Origin: Lutibacter sp.
GTDB taxonomy: Bacteria; Bacteroidota; Bacteroidia; Flavobacteriales; Flavobacteriaceae
Length of the DNA: 64,000 nucleotides
Reading direction: 5' to 3'
NCBI RefSeq assembly: GCF_030692605.1
Contig: NZ_JAUYUD010000095.1
Span: 20,461 to 84,460 of the forward strand
Part shown: in pieces, positions 16,856-26,197 of the stretch
Position numbering within the stretch: position 1 is the stretch's first letter
Layout of the letters: each line of letters starts with the position of its first letter
The notes under the pieces: model-generated
What the model was told of the DNA's origin: nothing
Database searches by the model: none
The model's input: the letters and a program-made list of their open reading frames with translations, nothing else
Position numbers and translations under genes: made by a program

Positions 16856-19800
16856 ATGAATAATGTATTAAAAGAATTTAAACTATCAACTTGGTCTATT
16901 CATAACAAAATGACCGTGTTTGTGATTATTGGAATGATATTCTTGGCGGGTATAATTTCATACCAAAGTATGCCACGAGAGGCATTTCCAGAAATTGTAG
17001 TTCCTGAGGTTTTTGTTTCAACTCCATATCCCGGAAACTCGGCATTGGATATAGAAAAATTAATTACACGCCCTTTAGAGAAAGAAATAAATGCCATTTC
17101 TGGTGTTGACGAAATAGTTTCAACTTCTATTGAAGGGTTCTCATCAATTCAAATTAAATTTGATTTCAGCGTAACCCCTACTGAAGCTTTACGAAAAGTA
17201 AAAGACAAAGTAGATGCAGCAAAGTCAGGTAAAGATTTTCCTACTGATTTACCAGCAGACCCTACTGTGCAAGAATTAAACTTTGCCGAATTAATGCCCA
17301 TCATGAACATTAATTTATCAGGCGATTTTTCTATGGATCAACTTAAAGAATATGGAGAGTATTTAGAAGATGAAATTGAAAAAGTTCCTGAAATTACTAA
17401 AGTTGATATCCGCGGAATTCAAGACAAAGAAATGGAAATTAGTGTTGATTTGTACAAAATGGAAATTTCTCAAATCAGCTTCAATGATATTTCCCAAGCC
17501 ATTCAAAATGAAAATATGACTGTTTCTGGGGGCGATTTATTAGAAAGTGGAATTCGTAGAAATGTTCGGGTTATTGGAGAATTTAAATCAACCAAAGAGA
17601 TAGAAGATATTATTGTAAAACAAGAAAACAACAACATTGTTTATCTTAGAGATATAGCCCTAGTTTCATTTAAGGAACAAGAAAAACAGAGTTATGCCCG
17701 CGAATTTTCACAGCCTGTTTTAATGTTGGACGTTACCAAACGTGGTGGTGAAAATTTAATTAATGCTTCTACTCAAATTGATCTAATTATTGCAAAAGCA
17801 AAAGAAGAATATTTCCCTTCTAATTTAAACGTTTCTAAGACCAACGACCAAACAAACGATACCAAAACAATGGTATCTGATCTGGAAAATAGTATTATTT
17901 TAGGAATCATTTTAGTTGTTTTAGTATTGCTGTTTTTCCTTGGAATTAGAAATGCCCTTTTTGTGGGTATTGCAATTCCACTTTCTATGTTTATGTCGTT
18001 TATTATTTTAAGTGCTTTAGGGGTAACTTTAAATACTATGGTGCTATTCTCGTTAGTAATTGCATTGGGAATGTTGGTTGATAATGGAATTGTTGTAGTT
18101 GAAAATATTTATAGATTATTGGATGAAGGATATTCTAAAATTGATGCTGCAAAATATGGAGTTGGTGAAGTTGCTATACCAATTATTGCATCAACGGCAA
18201 CCACATTAGCTGCATTTTTACCTTTGGCTTTTTGGCCAGGAATTATGGGTGAATTTATGCGTTATTTACCAATAACTCTCATTATAGTGTTGAGTTCGTC
18301 TTTATTTGTAGCCTTGGTTATAAATCCTGTTCTTACTTCAGTTTTTATGAAAATTAAGGAAGATGAAGTAAATTTTAAAAATATTTTATTTTATAGTAGC
18401 TTACTTTTTACTATTGGAGTTCTTTTTATAATTGGAGGATTAATTTCAGAAATAAAAGCCTTAAATGCAATTGGATTATTACTTGTTTTAGCAGGATTAT
18501 TAAGGGTTGTAAATACCAAATTTTTAACTCCTGCAACTGCGTGGTTTCAAAATATATTTTTACCTCGTTTAGAGAAATTTTATGAAAAAACATTGCAATT
18601 TTCATTGTATGATAATAGACCAAGACGGTTCTTTTTTGGAACTTTTGGCCTACTAATATTTGCCATTATATTATTTGGGATTTTTCCACCCAAAGTTCTT
18701 TTCTTTCCAGAAACACCTCCAAAACAAGTATATGTTTATTTGGAATACCCTATTGGTACAGACATAGAAGCAACCAACAAGCTTTCAAAAGAAATTGAAG
18801 CTAAAATTCAAAATCATCTTAAAAAATACGAAGTAAATGGAGAAAATACCCTAATAACTTCTGTTATAGGTCAAGTAGGTGAAGGTACAAGCGATCCAAA
18901 TCAAGGTCAACAAGGTGGAACCACACCAAATAAAGCTAGAATTACAGTCGACTTTGTAAAATTTATGGATAGAGAAGGAATTAGTACCGATGATGTATTA
19001 ATTGAAATTAGAGAATTAGTTCAAGAATTTCCAGGAGTAAATATTACAGTAGATAGGCCCGCTGACGGGCCTCCAACTGGCGCTCCAATTAATATAGAAG
19101 TTTCGGGTGATGATTATGAAGAATTATTAGCTTCGGCTGAAGATATTAAACAGTTTATTAATAACTCAAATATTTTAGGAATTGAAGAATTAAAATTAGA
19201 TGTTGAACAAGGTAAACCAGAATTACCAATCATAATAGATCGTCTAAAAGCACGAAGTTTAAATGTTTCTACAGGACAGGTTGGCGATGTTTTAAGAACT
19301 TCATTATTTGGTAAAGAAATTTCTACTTTTAAAGATGGTGAAGATGATTACCCGATTAATATTAGATTGTCAAATAAATATCGTTATAATATTGACGCAT
19401 TAATAAATCAAAAAATAACGTTTAGAAATCAAAGCGATGGTAAAATCGTACAAGTACCCATTTCAGCCATTGCTCATGCAGAGAAGTCCTCAACCTTTAG
19501 TGCTGTAAAGCGTAAAGATCTAAATAGAGTAATTACAATTTTCTCTAATGTAGTAGAAAATTATAACGCTACTGATATCAATGCTCAAATTCAGAAAGCC
19601 TTAGAAAATTACCATTTACCAAAAAACATTTCACTTTCATTTACTGGCGAACAAGAAACACAAGCTAAAGAAATGGCCTTTTTAAGTAAAGCACTTTTAA
19701 TTGCAGTTTTTCTAATATTTTTAATTCTTGTTGGGCAGTTTAATTCAACATCAACTCCAATTATAATTTCATTAACTGTAGTTTTAAGTTTAATTGGTGT

Positions 19801-20281
19801 ATTATTTGGCTTAATTATTTTTAGAATGGAATTTGTTATAATGATGACTATGATTGGTATTATTTCATTAGCAGGAATTGTGGTTAATAACGCCATTGTA
19901 CTTATAGATTATACCAATTTAATTATGGAACGTAAAAGAGTTGAATTTGGTTTAGAAGCTGGCACCTTTACAAAAGAATTAATTTATGAAAGTATTGTTG
20001 AAGGTGGAAAAACACGTTTAAGACCTGTTTTATTAACAGCAATAACAACCATATTAGGTTTGTTACCTCTAGCAATAGGAATAAACCTAAACTTTATGAC
20101 CTTGTTTACTGAGTTTGACCCCCAATTTTATATTGGAGGAGAAAATGTTGCCTTTTGGGGACCAATGTCTTGGACCATTATATTTGGATTAACATTTGCA
20201 ACCTTCTTAACTTTAATTATTGTTCCTGTAATGTATTCTATGCTCAATAATTTGAAAATTAAGTTCCGTTATAAACAATAA
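16856..20281 (+). CDS. RND family efflux transporter permease
   Basis: An 1141-residue proton-driven RND pump. After an N-terminal helix comes the large periplasmic porter domain (MPREAFPEIVVPEVFV at its start), then a block of helices including ALGMLVDNGIVVVENI with the proton-relay aspartates. The second half repeats the design (GIISLAGIVVNNAIVLIDY). It is about 100 residues longer than AcrB; one cause is an additional loop with helices near residues 500-550, between the two halves, seen in other Bacteroidota members. The substrate is unknown and could be drugs, detergents or metabolites. Confidence 0.94.
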   Translation: MNNVLKEFKLSTWSIHNKMTVFVIIGMIFLAGIISYQSMPREAFPEIVVPEVFVSTPYPGNSALDIEKLITRPLEKEINAISGVDEIVSTSIEGFSSIQIKFDFSVTPTEALRKVKDKVDAAKSGKDFPTDLPADPTVQELNFAELMPIMNINLSGDFSMDQLKEYGEYLEDEIEKVPEITKVDIRGIQDKEMEISVDLYKMEISQISFNDISQAIQNENMTVSGGDLLESGIRRNVRVIGEFKSTKEIEDIIVKQENNNIVYLRDIALVSFKEQEKQSYAREFSQPVLMLDVTKRGGENLINASTQIDLIIAKAKEEYFPSNLNVSKTNDQTNDTKTMVSDLENSIILGIILVVLVLLFFLGIRNALFVGIAIPLSMFMSFIILSALGVTLNTMVLFSLVIALGMLVDNGIVVVENIYRLLDEGYSKIDAAKYGVGEVAIPIIASTATTLAAFLPLAFWPGIMGEFMRYLPITLIIVLSSSLFVALVINPVLTSVFMKIKEDEVNFKNILFYSSLLFTIGVLFIIGGLISEIKALNAIGLLLVLAGLLRVVNTKFLTPATAWFQNIFLPRLEKFYEKTLQFSLYDNRPRRFFFGTFGLLIFAIILFGIFPPKVLFFPETPPKQVYVYLEYPIGTDIEATNKLSKEIEAKIQNHLKKYEVNGENTLITSVIGQVGEGTSDPNQGQQGGTTPNKARITVDFVKFMDREGISTDDVLIEIRELVQEFPGVNITVDRPADGPPTGAPINIEVSGDDYEELLASAEDIKQFINNSNILGIEELKLDVEQGKPELPIIIDRLKARSLNVSTGQVGDVLRTSLFGKEISTFKDGEDDYPINIRLSNKYRYNIDALINQKITFRNQSDGKIVQVPISAIAHAEKSSTFSAVKRKDLNRVITIFSNVVENYNATDINAQIQKALENYHLPKNISLSFTGEQETQAKEMAFLSKALLIAVFLIFLILVGQFNSTSTPIIISLTVVLSLIGVLFGLIIFRMEFVIMMTMIGIISLAGIVVNNAIVLIDYTNLIMERKRVEFGLEAGTFTKELIYESIVEGGKTRLRPVLLTAITTILGLLPLAIGINLNFMTLFTEFDPQFYIGGENVAFWGPMSWTIIFGLTFATFLTLIIVPVMYSMLNNLKIKFRYKQ

Positions 20282-20286
20282 ATTAT

Positions 20287-20766
20287 ATGAAAAATCAAAA
20301 ATCGTACACTGTTGAAGAAGCCACAAAAGTTTTAGAAGGTTATTGTGCTTATCAGGAACGTTGCCATAAGGAAGTGGAACAAAAATTGTACGATTTAAAT
20401 ATGATTGCTGAAGCTAAAGAAATAATAATACTTCATTTATTAAAACATAATTTCTTAAATGAGGAGCGTTTTGCAAAAGCTTTTGCACGAGGAAAATTTT
20501 CTATTAAAAATTGGGGAAAAATTAAAATTACTAATGAACTGCAATTCAAAAATATATCTTCATACAATATAAAATCAGCCCTAAATGAAATAGATGAAGT
20601 TGCTTACATTAACACTCTTGAAAAAATTGCACTAAAAAAATTTAATCAATTAAAAGAACCTGACTCTTATAAAAAAAAGGCAAAACTCACCAATTTTTTA
20701 ATTTCAAAAGGATACGAACAACAACATATTTATGAGGTTACAAAAACCTTAAGTACTAAAAAATGA
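20287..20766 (+). CDS. recX: RecX family regulator
   Basis: A 159-residue RecX-type protein: three-helix repeats with the typical spacing (YCAYQERCHKEVEQKL, then LKHNFLNEERFAKAFARGKF, then WGKIKITNELQFKNIS). RecX proteins bind RecA filaments and limit strand exchange. It starts 5 nt after the RND pump gene on the same strand, an unusual neighbour, and ends 2 nt from a convergent lipoprotein gene without an obvious terminator between them. Confidence 0.9.
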   Translation: MKNQKSYTVEEATKVLEGYCAYQERCHKEVEQKLYDLNMIAEAKEIIILHLLKHNFLNEERFAKAFARGKFSIKNWGKIKITNELQFKNISSYNIKSALNEIDEVAYINTLEKIALKKFNQLKEPDSYKKKAKLTNFLISKGYEQQHIYEVTKTLSTKK

Positions 20767-20768
20767 TT

Positions 20769-21287
20769 TTATTTTTTAAGTGAACTTTTAAATTCATCAT
20801 CCATCTTTTTATTAATGGCTGTTACCTTATCAACATTATCATTTGGAATGGTAAGGGACAATACATAATGTTCAATTTTCCAAGTACCGTTATCAAGTAC
20901 AACTACTCCAGAACCTCTACAAATTCCCATATGAGTATCTAATAATTCATCAAACCAACCCATATCTCCATTGAAATTTAAATACACATTTCGCTCTAAA
21001 CTTGTAAAACTCCAAGCTTTCCCTTTATCAAAATAAGGCTTACTGAATGATTTAAATTCATCTATTTTCCAGTTTTCATAGGCATCGGTTCCAATAAAAA
21101 CACTTTGACTTGTCATTCCATTAAAATATAAATCATAATTAGCATCCGAAGCACTTTTATGCCAAGAATCTATGAACGCATTGATCTCATTTTTTTTATT
21201 TTCAAAAGACACATCCACTTTGTTTTTTTTAAGATTATTACAACTCAAAAAAGTGAAACAAATTATGGTAAAAATTATTTTTTTCAT
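20769..21287 (-). CDS. Lipoprotein with NTF2/SnoaL-like domain
   Basis: A 172-residue lipoprotein. The lipobox TFLSC ends at Cys16. The mature part looks like a DUF4440/SnoaL-like NTF2 fold: an N-terminal helix (EINAFIDSWHKSASDANYDLYF), then strands with GDMGWFDELLDTH and a WKIEHYVLSLTIPN ending. Such domains often bind small ligands or act as inhibitors or carriers; the sequence gives no specific function. It lies 2 nt after another lipoprotein gene, so the pair is probably one operon. Confidence 0.75.
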   Translation of the reverse strand: MKKIIFTIICFTFLSCNNLKKNKVDVSFENKKNEINAFIDSWHKSASDANYDLYFNGMTSQSVFIGTDAYENWKIDEFKSFSKPYFDKGKAWSFTSLERNVYLNFNGDMGWFDELLDTHMGICRGSGVVVLDNGTWKIEHYVLSLTIPNDNVDKVTAINKKMDDEFKSSLKK

Positions 21288-21289
21288 AT

Positions 21290-21895
21290 TTACTGTTTTT
21301 TTAAAACATTTCTTTTATCGGGACTAATAAAAGGTTTAGGTAAAACTTTTTCACCCGTTTCCTCCATAATTGGAGCTTCAGCATCAAATTCTAAGTTATT
21401 TTGAATTTCTTCAGTTTTATAAATAGTGTTAATCTTTGCATTTAAAGAACCATACAATAACACTATTTTTTCAACTTCATCTTTTACCTCTTCATTGGTA
21501 ATTGTCGAAATAGTTGCCATATCTGCTAATCTCAGTGTTTGATTATGAAGCACATTTAGTCTAGAAACAACACTTAATTCTTTAAATTTTTCAACGCGAA
21601 TAGAATCCTTCATTTGACCCACAAGAGTTGATAATTCTTTCGCATTAGAAAGTGCTTCCGTTGGGGTTATTGAATAAAACTGTAACATAAATTTATCAAC
21701 TTCTACATATTCTTTCCAATTTTTAACTTCTTCTAATGCGCTAGGTATTAGGGTTTCACCAATACTGTTTGAAATTCTATTTGAAATCACAGCCAATGAA
21801 TCAGTCTTTTTAGAAGAATCCTCATCCTTCGTGTTATACTTACAAGAGATTCCAACAAATAATATAAGCAGTAAAATTGAATGAATAAATTTCAT
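21290..21895 (-). CDS. Putative lipoprotein of unknown function
   Basis: A 201-residue lipoprotein starting MKFIHSILLLILFVGISC with lipobox VGISC. I prefer the start at 21895 to an in-frame one 30 nt upstream because it gives this clean signal. The rest is helical and charged, with no motif I recognise. It is the first gene of a two-lipoprotein operon with the NTF2-like gene. Confidence 0.7.
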   Translation of the reverse strand: MKFIHSILLLILFVGISCKYNTKDEDSSKKTDSLAVISNRISNSIGETLIPSALEEVKNWKEYVEVDKFMLQFYSITPTEALSNAKELSTLVGQMKDSIRVEKFKELSVVSRLNVLHNQTLRLADMATISTITNEEVKDEVEKIVLLYGSLNAKINTIYKTEEIQNNLEFDAEAPIMEETGEKVLPKPFISPDKRNVLKKQ

Positions 21896-22036
21896 AATTA
21901 ATTTAATGATCTCCAAAAATAGCAATTAATAAGCTATTTGTTAAATAAATTATCATTTTGATAAAAAAGACAATGTTTAAATTCAACATTTTAATTTCTG
22001 TATATTTGAACTTTGTTAAATGATGGTAATGAAATT

Positions 22037-22999
22037 ATGAAAAACACTATTTTAGTTATTGGCGCCTGCGGTCAAATTGGAACTGAATTAACCTTAAAGT
22101 TACGCGATATTAATGGTCAAAATTCTATTGTAGCTTCGGATATACATGAAGGAAGTGATGAATTAATGCACTCTGGACCTTTTGAATTTATAAACGCTAT
22201 GGATTATGAGAGTATTCTAAACGTGATTCAAAAATACCAAATTACAGAAGTTTACTTAATGGCTGCAATGCTTTCAGCAACAGGAGAAAAATATCCAGAA
22301 AAAGCATGGGAATTAAATATGAATTCGTTATTTCATGTTCTAAATTTAGCTAAAGCTAAAAAAATAAAAAAAGTTTTTTGGCCTAGTTCTATCGCTGTTT
22401 TTGGTCCAACAACTCCAAAAATAAATGCACCCCAAGAAACCGTGATGGAACCCTCAACGGTTTATGGAATAAGCAAACAAGCCGGAGAACGTTGGTGCGA
22501 ATATTATTTTAACAAGTTCGGAGTAGATGTACGAAGTATCCGCTACCCAGGAATTATAAGTTGGAAAGCAATTCCAGGAGGTGGAACAACTGATTATGCT
22601 GTAGATATTTATCATCGGGCTATTTTAGAAAATAAATACACTTCTTTTTTAAGTGAAAACACTATGTTGCCTATGATGTATATTGATGACGCCATAAATG
22701 CTACAATTAACATTATGGATGCACCGTCGGAAACTATTAAAATACGATCGTCTTATAATTTGGCAGCAATGAGTTTTACACCAGAAGAACTTTTTAATGA
22801 AATAAAAAAACATCTTCCTAGTTTTGAAATTTCTTATAAAACAGATTTCAGACAAAAAATAGCAGACAGTTGGCCAAAAAGCATTGATGACTCTCGTGCA
22901 AGAGAAGATTGGGGCTGGAATCATTCTGTAGGGGTTAAAAAAATGACTTCAATAATGTTGGATAATTTGAAAATTAAGTACCGTACAAAAATTAAATAA
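22037..22999 (+). CDS. L-threonine 3-dehydrogenase, SDR (UDP-galactose epimerase-like) type
   Basis: A 320-residue extended SDR enzyme. The NAD-binding motif GACGQIG is at residues 9-15 and the catalytic YGISK (YxxxK) lies in STVYGISKQAGERW. RYPGIISWKAIPGGGTTDYA matches the SDR-type threonine dehydrogenase known from Flavobacterium and Cytophaga relatives. It oxidises L-threonine with NAD to 2-amino-3-ketobutyrate, which a CoA ligase splits into glycine and acetyl-CoA. The ATG at 22037 is chosen over an upstream TTG. The gene stands alone; the KBL partner is not in this window. Confidence 0.88.
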   Translation: MKNTILVIGACGQIGTELTLKLRDINGQNSIVASDIHEGSDELMHSGPFEFINAMDYESILNVIQKYQITEVYLMAAMLSATGEKYPEKAWELNMNSLFHVLNLAKAKKIKKVFWPSSIAVFGPTTPKINAPQETVMEPSTVYGISKQAGERWCEYYFNKFGVDVRSIRYPGIISWKAIPGGGTTDYAVDIYHRAILENKYTSFLSENTMLPMMYIDDAINATINIMDAPSETIKIRSSYNLAAMSFTPEELFNEIKKHLPSFEISYKTDFRQKIADSWPKSIDDSRAREDWGWNHSVGVKKMTSIMLDNLKIKYRTKIK

Positions 23000-23308
23000 A
23001 ATTTAATTTTTTAATAAACCCAAGTTCTATTATTTCAATCCTTTTTTAAGGAAAAATATCAAAACACATTTTAGATTTTTCTTATATATCAACCTGTTTC
23101 CAAATGAACTAACCCTTTACGTTTTATTAAAAATTAATAAAAAAACTACATCGATTTCGCAAATTAATTATACTAGTGATAATTATCATAAGTTTAACCT
23201 TTGGTTCCTCTTAATTTTGTTCAATAAAAATTTTTTTTGAATAAAATTCAATTTTTACACTCATATTTAATGATAAATATAAATTTGAATTAATAAAATA
23301 TATAATTT
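23000..23308. other. 309-nt intergenic region before the methylmalonyl-CoA operon
   Basis: Strongly AT-rich, with runs of A and T and no convincing gene. The only clear element is the -7 box at 23280-23287. I searched by eye for a cobalamin riboswitch, which would make sense before mutase genes, and did not find the conserved B12-box pattern. Confidence 0.5.
23280..23287 (+). promoter_or_regulatory. -7 promoter element of the mce-mmd-mut operon
   Basis: TAAATTTG is a full match to TAnnTTTG, 21 nt before the mce start. A TTTG at 23237-23240 is too far away (39 nt) to be its -33 element. Confidence 0.45.
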
Positions 23309-23710
23309 ATGAATATTTCACATATTGAGCACATTGGTATTGCCGTAAATAATTTAGAAGAATCAATAAAATATTATGAAGAAGTGTTGGGCTTAAAATG
23401 CTATTCTATAGAAGAGGTTGTTGATCAGAAAGTGAAAACAGCCTTTTTTTTGGTAGGCGCCACAAAAATTGAACTATTAGAAAGCACTTCAGCTGAAGGT
23501 CCTATCGGAAAATTTATTGAGAAAAAAGGCCAAGGAATTCATCATATAGCTTTTGCTGTTGAAAATGCTTCAGAAGCATTAAAATTAGCTGAAGATAAAG
23601 GCGTAACACTTGTAGATAAAGTTTCTCGCAAAGGAGCTGAAGGTTTAAATATTGGTTTTCTTCACCCAAAATCTACACAAGGAGTACTTACTGAACTTTG
23701 TTCAAAATAA
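23309..23710 (+). CDS. mce: Methylmalonyl-CoA epimerase (operon copy)
   Basis: A 133-residue VOC-fold epimerase that interconverts (R)- and (S)-methylmalonyl-CoA. Metal-binding residues are visible in IEHIGIAV (His), GIHHIAFAV (His pair) and the C-terminal VLTELC (Glu). It is the first gene of an operon with the sodium-pumping decarboxylase and the mutase, so it clearly serves the succinyl-CoA/propionyl-CoA interconversion. A second, diverged copy is at 45602-46003. Confidence 0.95.
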   Translation: MNISHIEHIGIAVNNLEESIKYYEEVLGLKCYSIEEVVDQKVKTAFFLVGATKIELLESTSAEGPIGKFIEKKGQGIHHIAFAVENASEALKLAEDKGVTLVDKVSRKGAEGLNIGFLHPKSTQGVLTELCSK

Positions 23711-23737
23711 AAATAGTTAGGTAAAAAATAAAATATA

Positions 23738-25297
23738 ATGGCAAATCAAGATAAAATTAATGAACTTATAGAAAAACGAGTTAAAGCAAAGTTAGGCGGT
23801 GGCGAAAAACGTATTGAATCTCAACATGCAAAAGGAAAATTAACAGCTCGTGAACGAATTGACATCCTTTTAGATGAAAATAGTTTTGAAGAGTTTGATA
23901 TGTTTGTAACACACAGAACAAAATCTTTTGGACTAGATAAACAAATTTACCTTTCTGATGGTGTTATTACTGGTCATGGAACAATTGACGGAAGAATTGT
24001 ATATGTGTTTTCCCAAGATTTCACAGTGTTTGGAGGTTCATTATCTGAAACATACGCATTAAAAATATGTAAGATAATGGATATGGCAATGAAAATAGGA
24101 GTTCCTGTAATTGGCTTAAATGATAGCGGTGGTGCTCGTATTCAAGAAGGTGTTAGATCTTTAGCAGGTTACGCCGAAATTTTCCAAAGAAATATTATGG
24201 CCTCAGGTGTAATTCCTCAAATTTCAGCCATTTTAGGACCTTGTGCTGGTGGTGCGGTTTATTCTCCAGCTTTAACAGATTTTACAATTATGACCGACCA
24301 AACAAGTTACATGTTTGTAACAGGGCCAAAAGTTGTGCAATCCGTTACCGGTGAAATTGTTACGGCCGAACAATTAGGTGGTGCACAAATTCACGCAACA
24401 AAATCAGGTGTGGCTCACTTTTTAGCTGATAACGACGAAGAAAACTTATTATTAATTAGAAAGCTTATGAGTTATCTTCCTTCAAATAACTTGGAAGAAC
24501 CACCATCCTTAGTTTGTGACGACCCAATTGATAGATTGGATGACAAATTAAATGAAATTATTCCTGAAAATGCCAATAAACCATATGACATTTTAGATGT
24601 TATTTCTACCATTATTGATTATGGTGATTTTACTGAAGTACATAGAAATTATGCAAGAAATATTGTTGTTGGTTTTGGCCGTTTTAATGGTCGTTCAGTA
24701 GGTATTGTTGCAAATCAACCAAAATTCTTTGCTGGGGTTTTAGATTGTGAAGCTTCAAGAAAAGCAGCCCGTTTTGTACGTTTTTGTGATGCATTCAACA
24801 TTCCCATCGTAACGTTAGTTGACGTACCAGGTTTTCTGCCTGGAACAGGTCAGGAATATGGCGGAATTATTCTGCACGGAGCAAAATTATTATTTGCTTA
24901 TGGAGAAGCTACTGTTCCAAAAGTTACCATAACGCTTCGCAAATCTTATGGTGGTGCACATGATGTAATGAGTTGCAAACAATTAAGGGGCGATTTAAAT
25001 TATGCTTGGCCAACTGCAGAAATTGCAGTAATGGGAGCTAAAGGAGCTGTTGAAGTATTGGAAAGTTCAAATATAGATAAAATTGAAGATGCCGATGAGA
25101 AACTTCTTTATATAGAACTAAAAGAAGATGAATACAATACCAAGTTTGCGAATCCTTATGTAGCTGCAAAATATGGGTTTATTGATGATGTAATTGAACC
25201 TAGAAATACCCGTTTCCGAATTATAAGAGGATTAGAAATGTTAGCAAATAAAAAAGTAGTAAATCCACCTAAAAAACATTCAAACATTCCATTATAA
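23738..25297 (+). CDS. mmdA: Methylmalonyl-CoA decarboxylase alpha / acyl-CoA carboxylase carboxyltransferase
   Basis: A 519-residue carboxyltransferase with two crotonase-like halves. It shows the family start [19 protein letters not shown], the acyl-CoA site region [21 protein letters not shown] and the second-half segment [16 protein letters not shown]. In isolation this could be a propionyl-CoA carboxylase beta subunit. The following genes for a delta subunit, a biotin carrier and a membrane beta subunit point to the Na+-translocating methylmalonyl-CoA decarboxylase. It transfers the carboxyl group from methylmalonyl-CoA to biotin. The next gene starts 1 nt after its stop. Confidence 0.92.
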   Translation: MANQDKINELIEKRVKAKLGGGEKRIESQHAKGKLTARERIDILLDENSFEEFDMFVTHRTKSFGLDKQIYLSDGVITGHGTIDGRIVYVFSQDFTVFGGSLSETYALKICKIMDMAMKIGVPVIGLNDSGGARIQEGVRSLAGYAEIFQRNIMASGVIPQISAILGPCAGGAVYSPALTDFTIMTDQTSYMFVTGPKVVQSVTGEIVTAEQLGGAQIHATKSGVAHFLADNDEENLLLIRKLMSYLPSNNLEEPPSLVCDDPIDRLDDKLNEIIPENANKPYDILDVISTIIDYGDFTEVHRNYARNIVVGFGRFNGRSVGIVANQPKFFAGVLDCEASRKAARFVRFCDAFNIPIVTLVDVPGFLPGTGQEYGGIILHGAKLLFAYGEATVPKVTITLRKSYGGAHDVMSCKQLRGDLNYAWPTAEIAVMGAKGAVEVLESSNIDKIEDADEKLLYIELKEDEYNTKFANPYVAAKYGFIDDVIEPRNTRFRIIRGLEMLANKKVVNPPKKHSNIPL

Positions 25298-25298
25298 T

Positions 25299-25661
25299 AT
25301 GATCCCAACAACATTATATATAGATCAAATGAGTGAGGGCTACGTTATTTTAATCACTGGATTAATAATTGTATTTCTTTCATTATTCTTACTCACTATG
25401 TTTTTCAAATATGGTTTACCAATTTTACTATATACCTATAAAATTTTAACCAAAGGAAGAGACAAAAAAATAAAAGATATTGCTATTGAGGCAGATGAGA
25501 AGTTTACCGGTGAAATAGCGGCAGCAATTGCAACAGCAATTCACTTATATTTAAGGGAACAACACGATACAGAAAATACCGTGCTTACCATTAAACAAGC
25601 GCGTAAATTATATTCTCCATGGAGTTCTAAAATATATGGTATACATAATATACTCAAATAA
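25299..25661 (+). CDS. OadG/MmdD-like delta subunit of sodium-pumping decarboxylase
   Basis: A 120-residue protein with one strong membrane helix (about residues 15-38, GYVILITGLIIVFLSLFLLT) and a charged cytoplasmic tail. This is the design of the OadG-type gamma/delta subunits that hold the decarboxylase complex together. It lies between the carboxyltransferase and biotin carrier genes, immediately after the first. Sequence conservation in these subunits is weak, so the assignment rests on topology plus position. Confidence 0.82.
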   Translation: MIPTTLYIDQMSEGYVILITGLIIVFLSLFLLTMFFKYGLPILLYTYKILTKGRDKKIKDIAIEADEKFTGEIAAAIATAIHLYLREQHDTENTVLTIKQARKLYSPWSSKIYGIHNILK

Positions 25662-25725
25662 ATAACTAAAATTAGTATGCCGTATTTCAATTAGTCAATT
25701 CGCATACATTAAAAAATATATAAAA

Positions 25726-26142
25726 ATGAAAAATTTTAAATTTAGGATATATGAGAATAATTATAATGTTAGAATTCTATCCCATGAAGATAATATTATA
25801 GATTTAGAGGTAAACGGAACTTCCTATTCTGTTAAATTAAAGGAAGAAATTAAAGTAACCAAAACGCCCACTTTTGTTCGTTCTGCTTCAAAAAGTCCTG
25901 AGCCATTAAAAATGAGTGCAAACACATCAAGTGCTAAAATTAGTGCCCCTATACCTGGTACCGTATTGACTATAGATGTAAAAGTTGGTGATATTATTAA
26001 AGTAGGTGACAGATTGTTAGTGTTAGAGGCAATGAAAATGGAAAACAATATTGCTTCTGAAAAAGCAGGTACTGTTACTGCCATACATGTTGTAGCAGGA
26101 CAACAAGTATTGCAAAACGAATTAATGGTTGAACTTACATAA
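25726..26142 (+). CDS. mmdC: Biotin carboxyl carrier subunit of methylmalonyl-CoA decarboxylase
   Basis: A 138-residue biotinyl protein. A short N-terminal domain and a Ser/Pro-containing linker are followed by the biotinyl domain (SAPIPGTVLTIDVKVGDIIK) with the EAMKMEN motif. The lysine there is biotinylated and shuttles the carboxyl group from the alpha subunit to the membrane beta subunit. It differs from AccB, which has EAMKLF, and belongs to the decarboxylase operon. A small hairpin (GTATGC/GCATAC, 25675-25707) lies just before it and may affect relative expression. Confidence 0.93.
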   Translation: MKNFKFRIYENNYNVRILSHEDNIIDLEVNGTSYSVKLKEEIKVTKTPTFVRSASKSPEPLKMSANTSSAKISAPIPGTVLTIDVKVGDIIKVGDRLLVLEAMKMENNIASEKAGTVTAIHVVAGQQVLQNELMVELT

Positions 26143-26197
26143 AAAACTAGCACGCAATGGTTTTTAACTTAAAACCATTTCTAAAAAATAATAAAAA

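Noticed and set aside
22013..22036. Upstream TTG start for threonine dehydrogenase
   Set aside because: The ATG at 22037 gives the normal family N-terminus directly before the GACGQIG motif.
23000..23308. Possible cobalamin riboswitch before the epimerase/mutase operon
   Set aside because: The interval is long enough, but no B12-box or matching stem set was visible; only a -7 element could be supported.
23738..25297. Calling the carboxyltransferase a propionyl-CoA carboxylase beta subunit
   Set aside because: The sequence alone allows it, but the delta, biotin carrier and OadB-type genes that follow make the sodium-pumping decarboxylase the better call.
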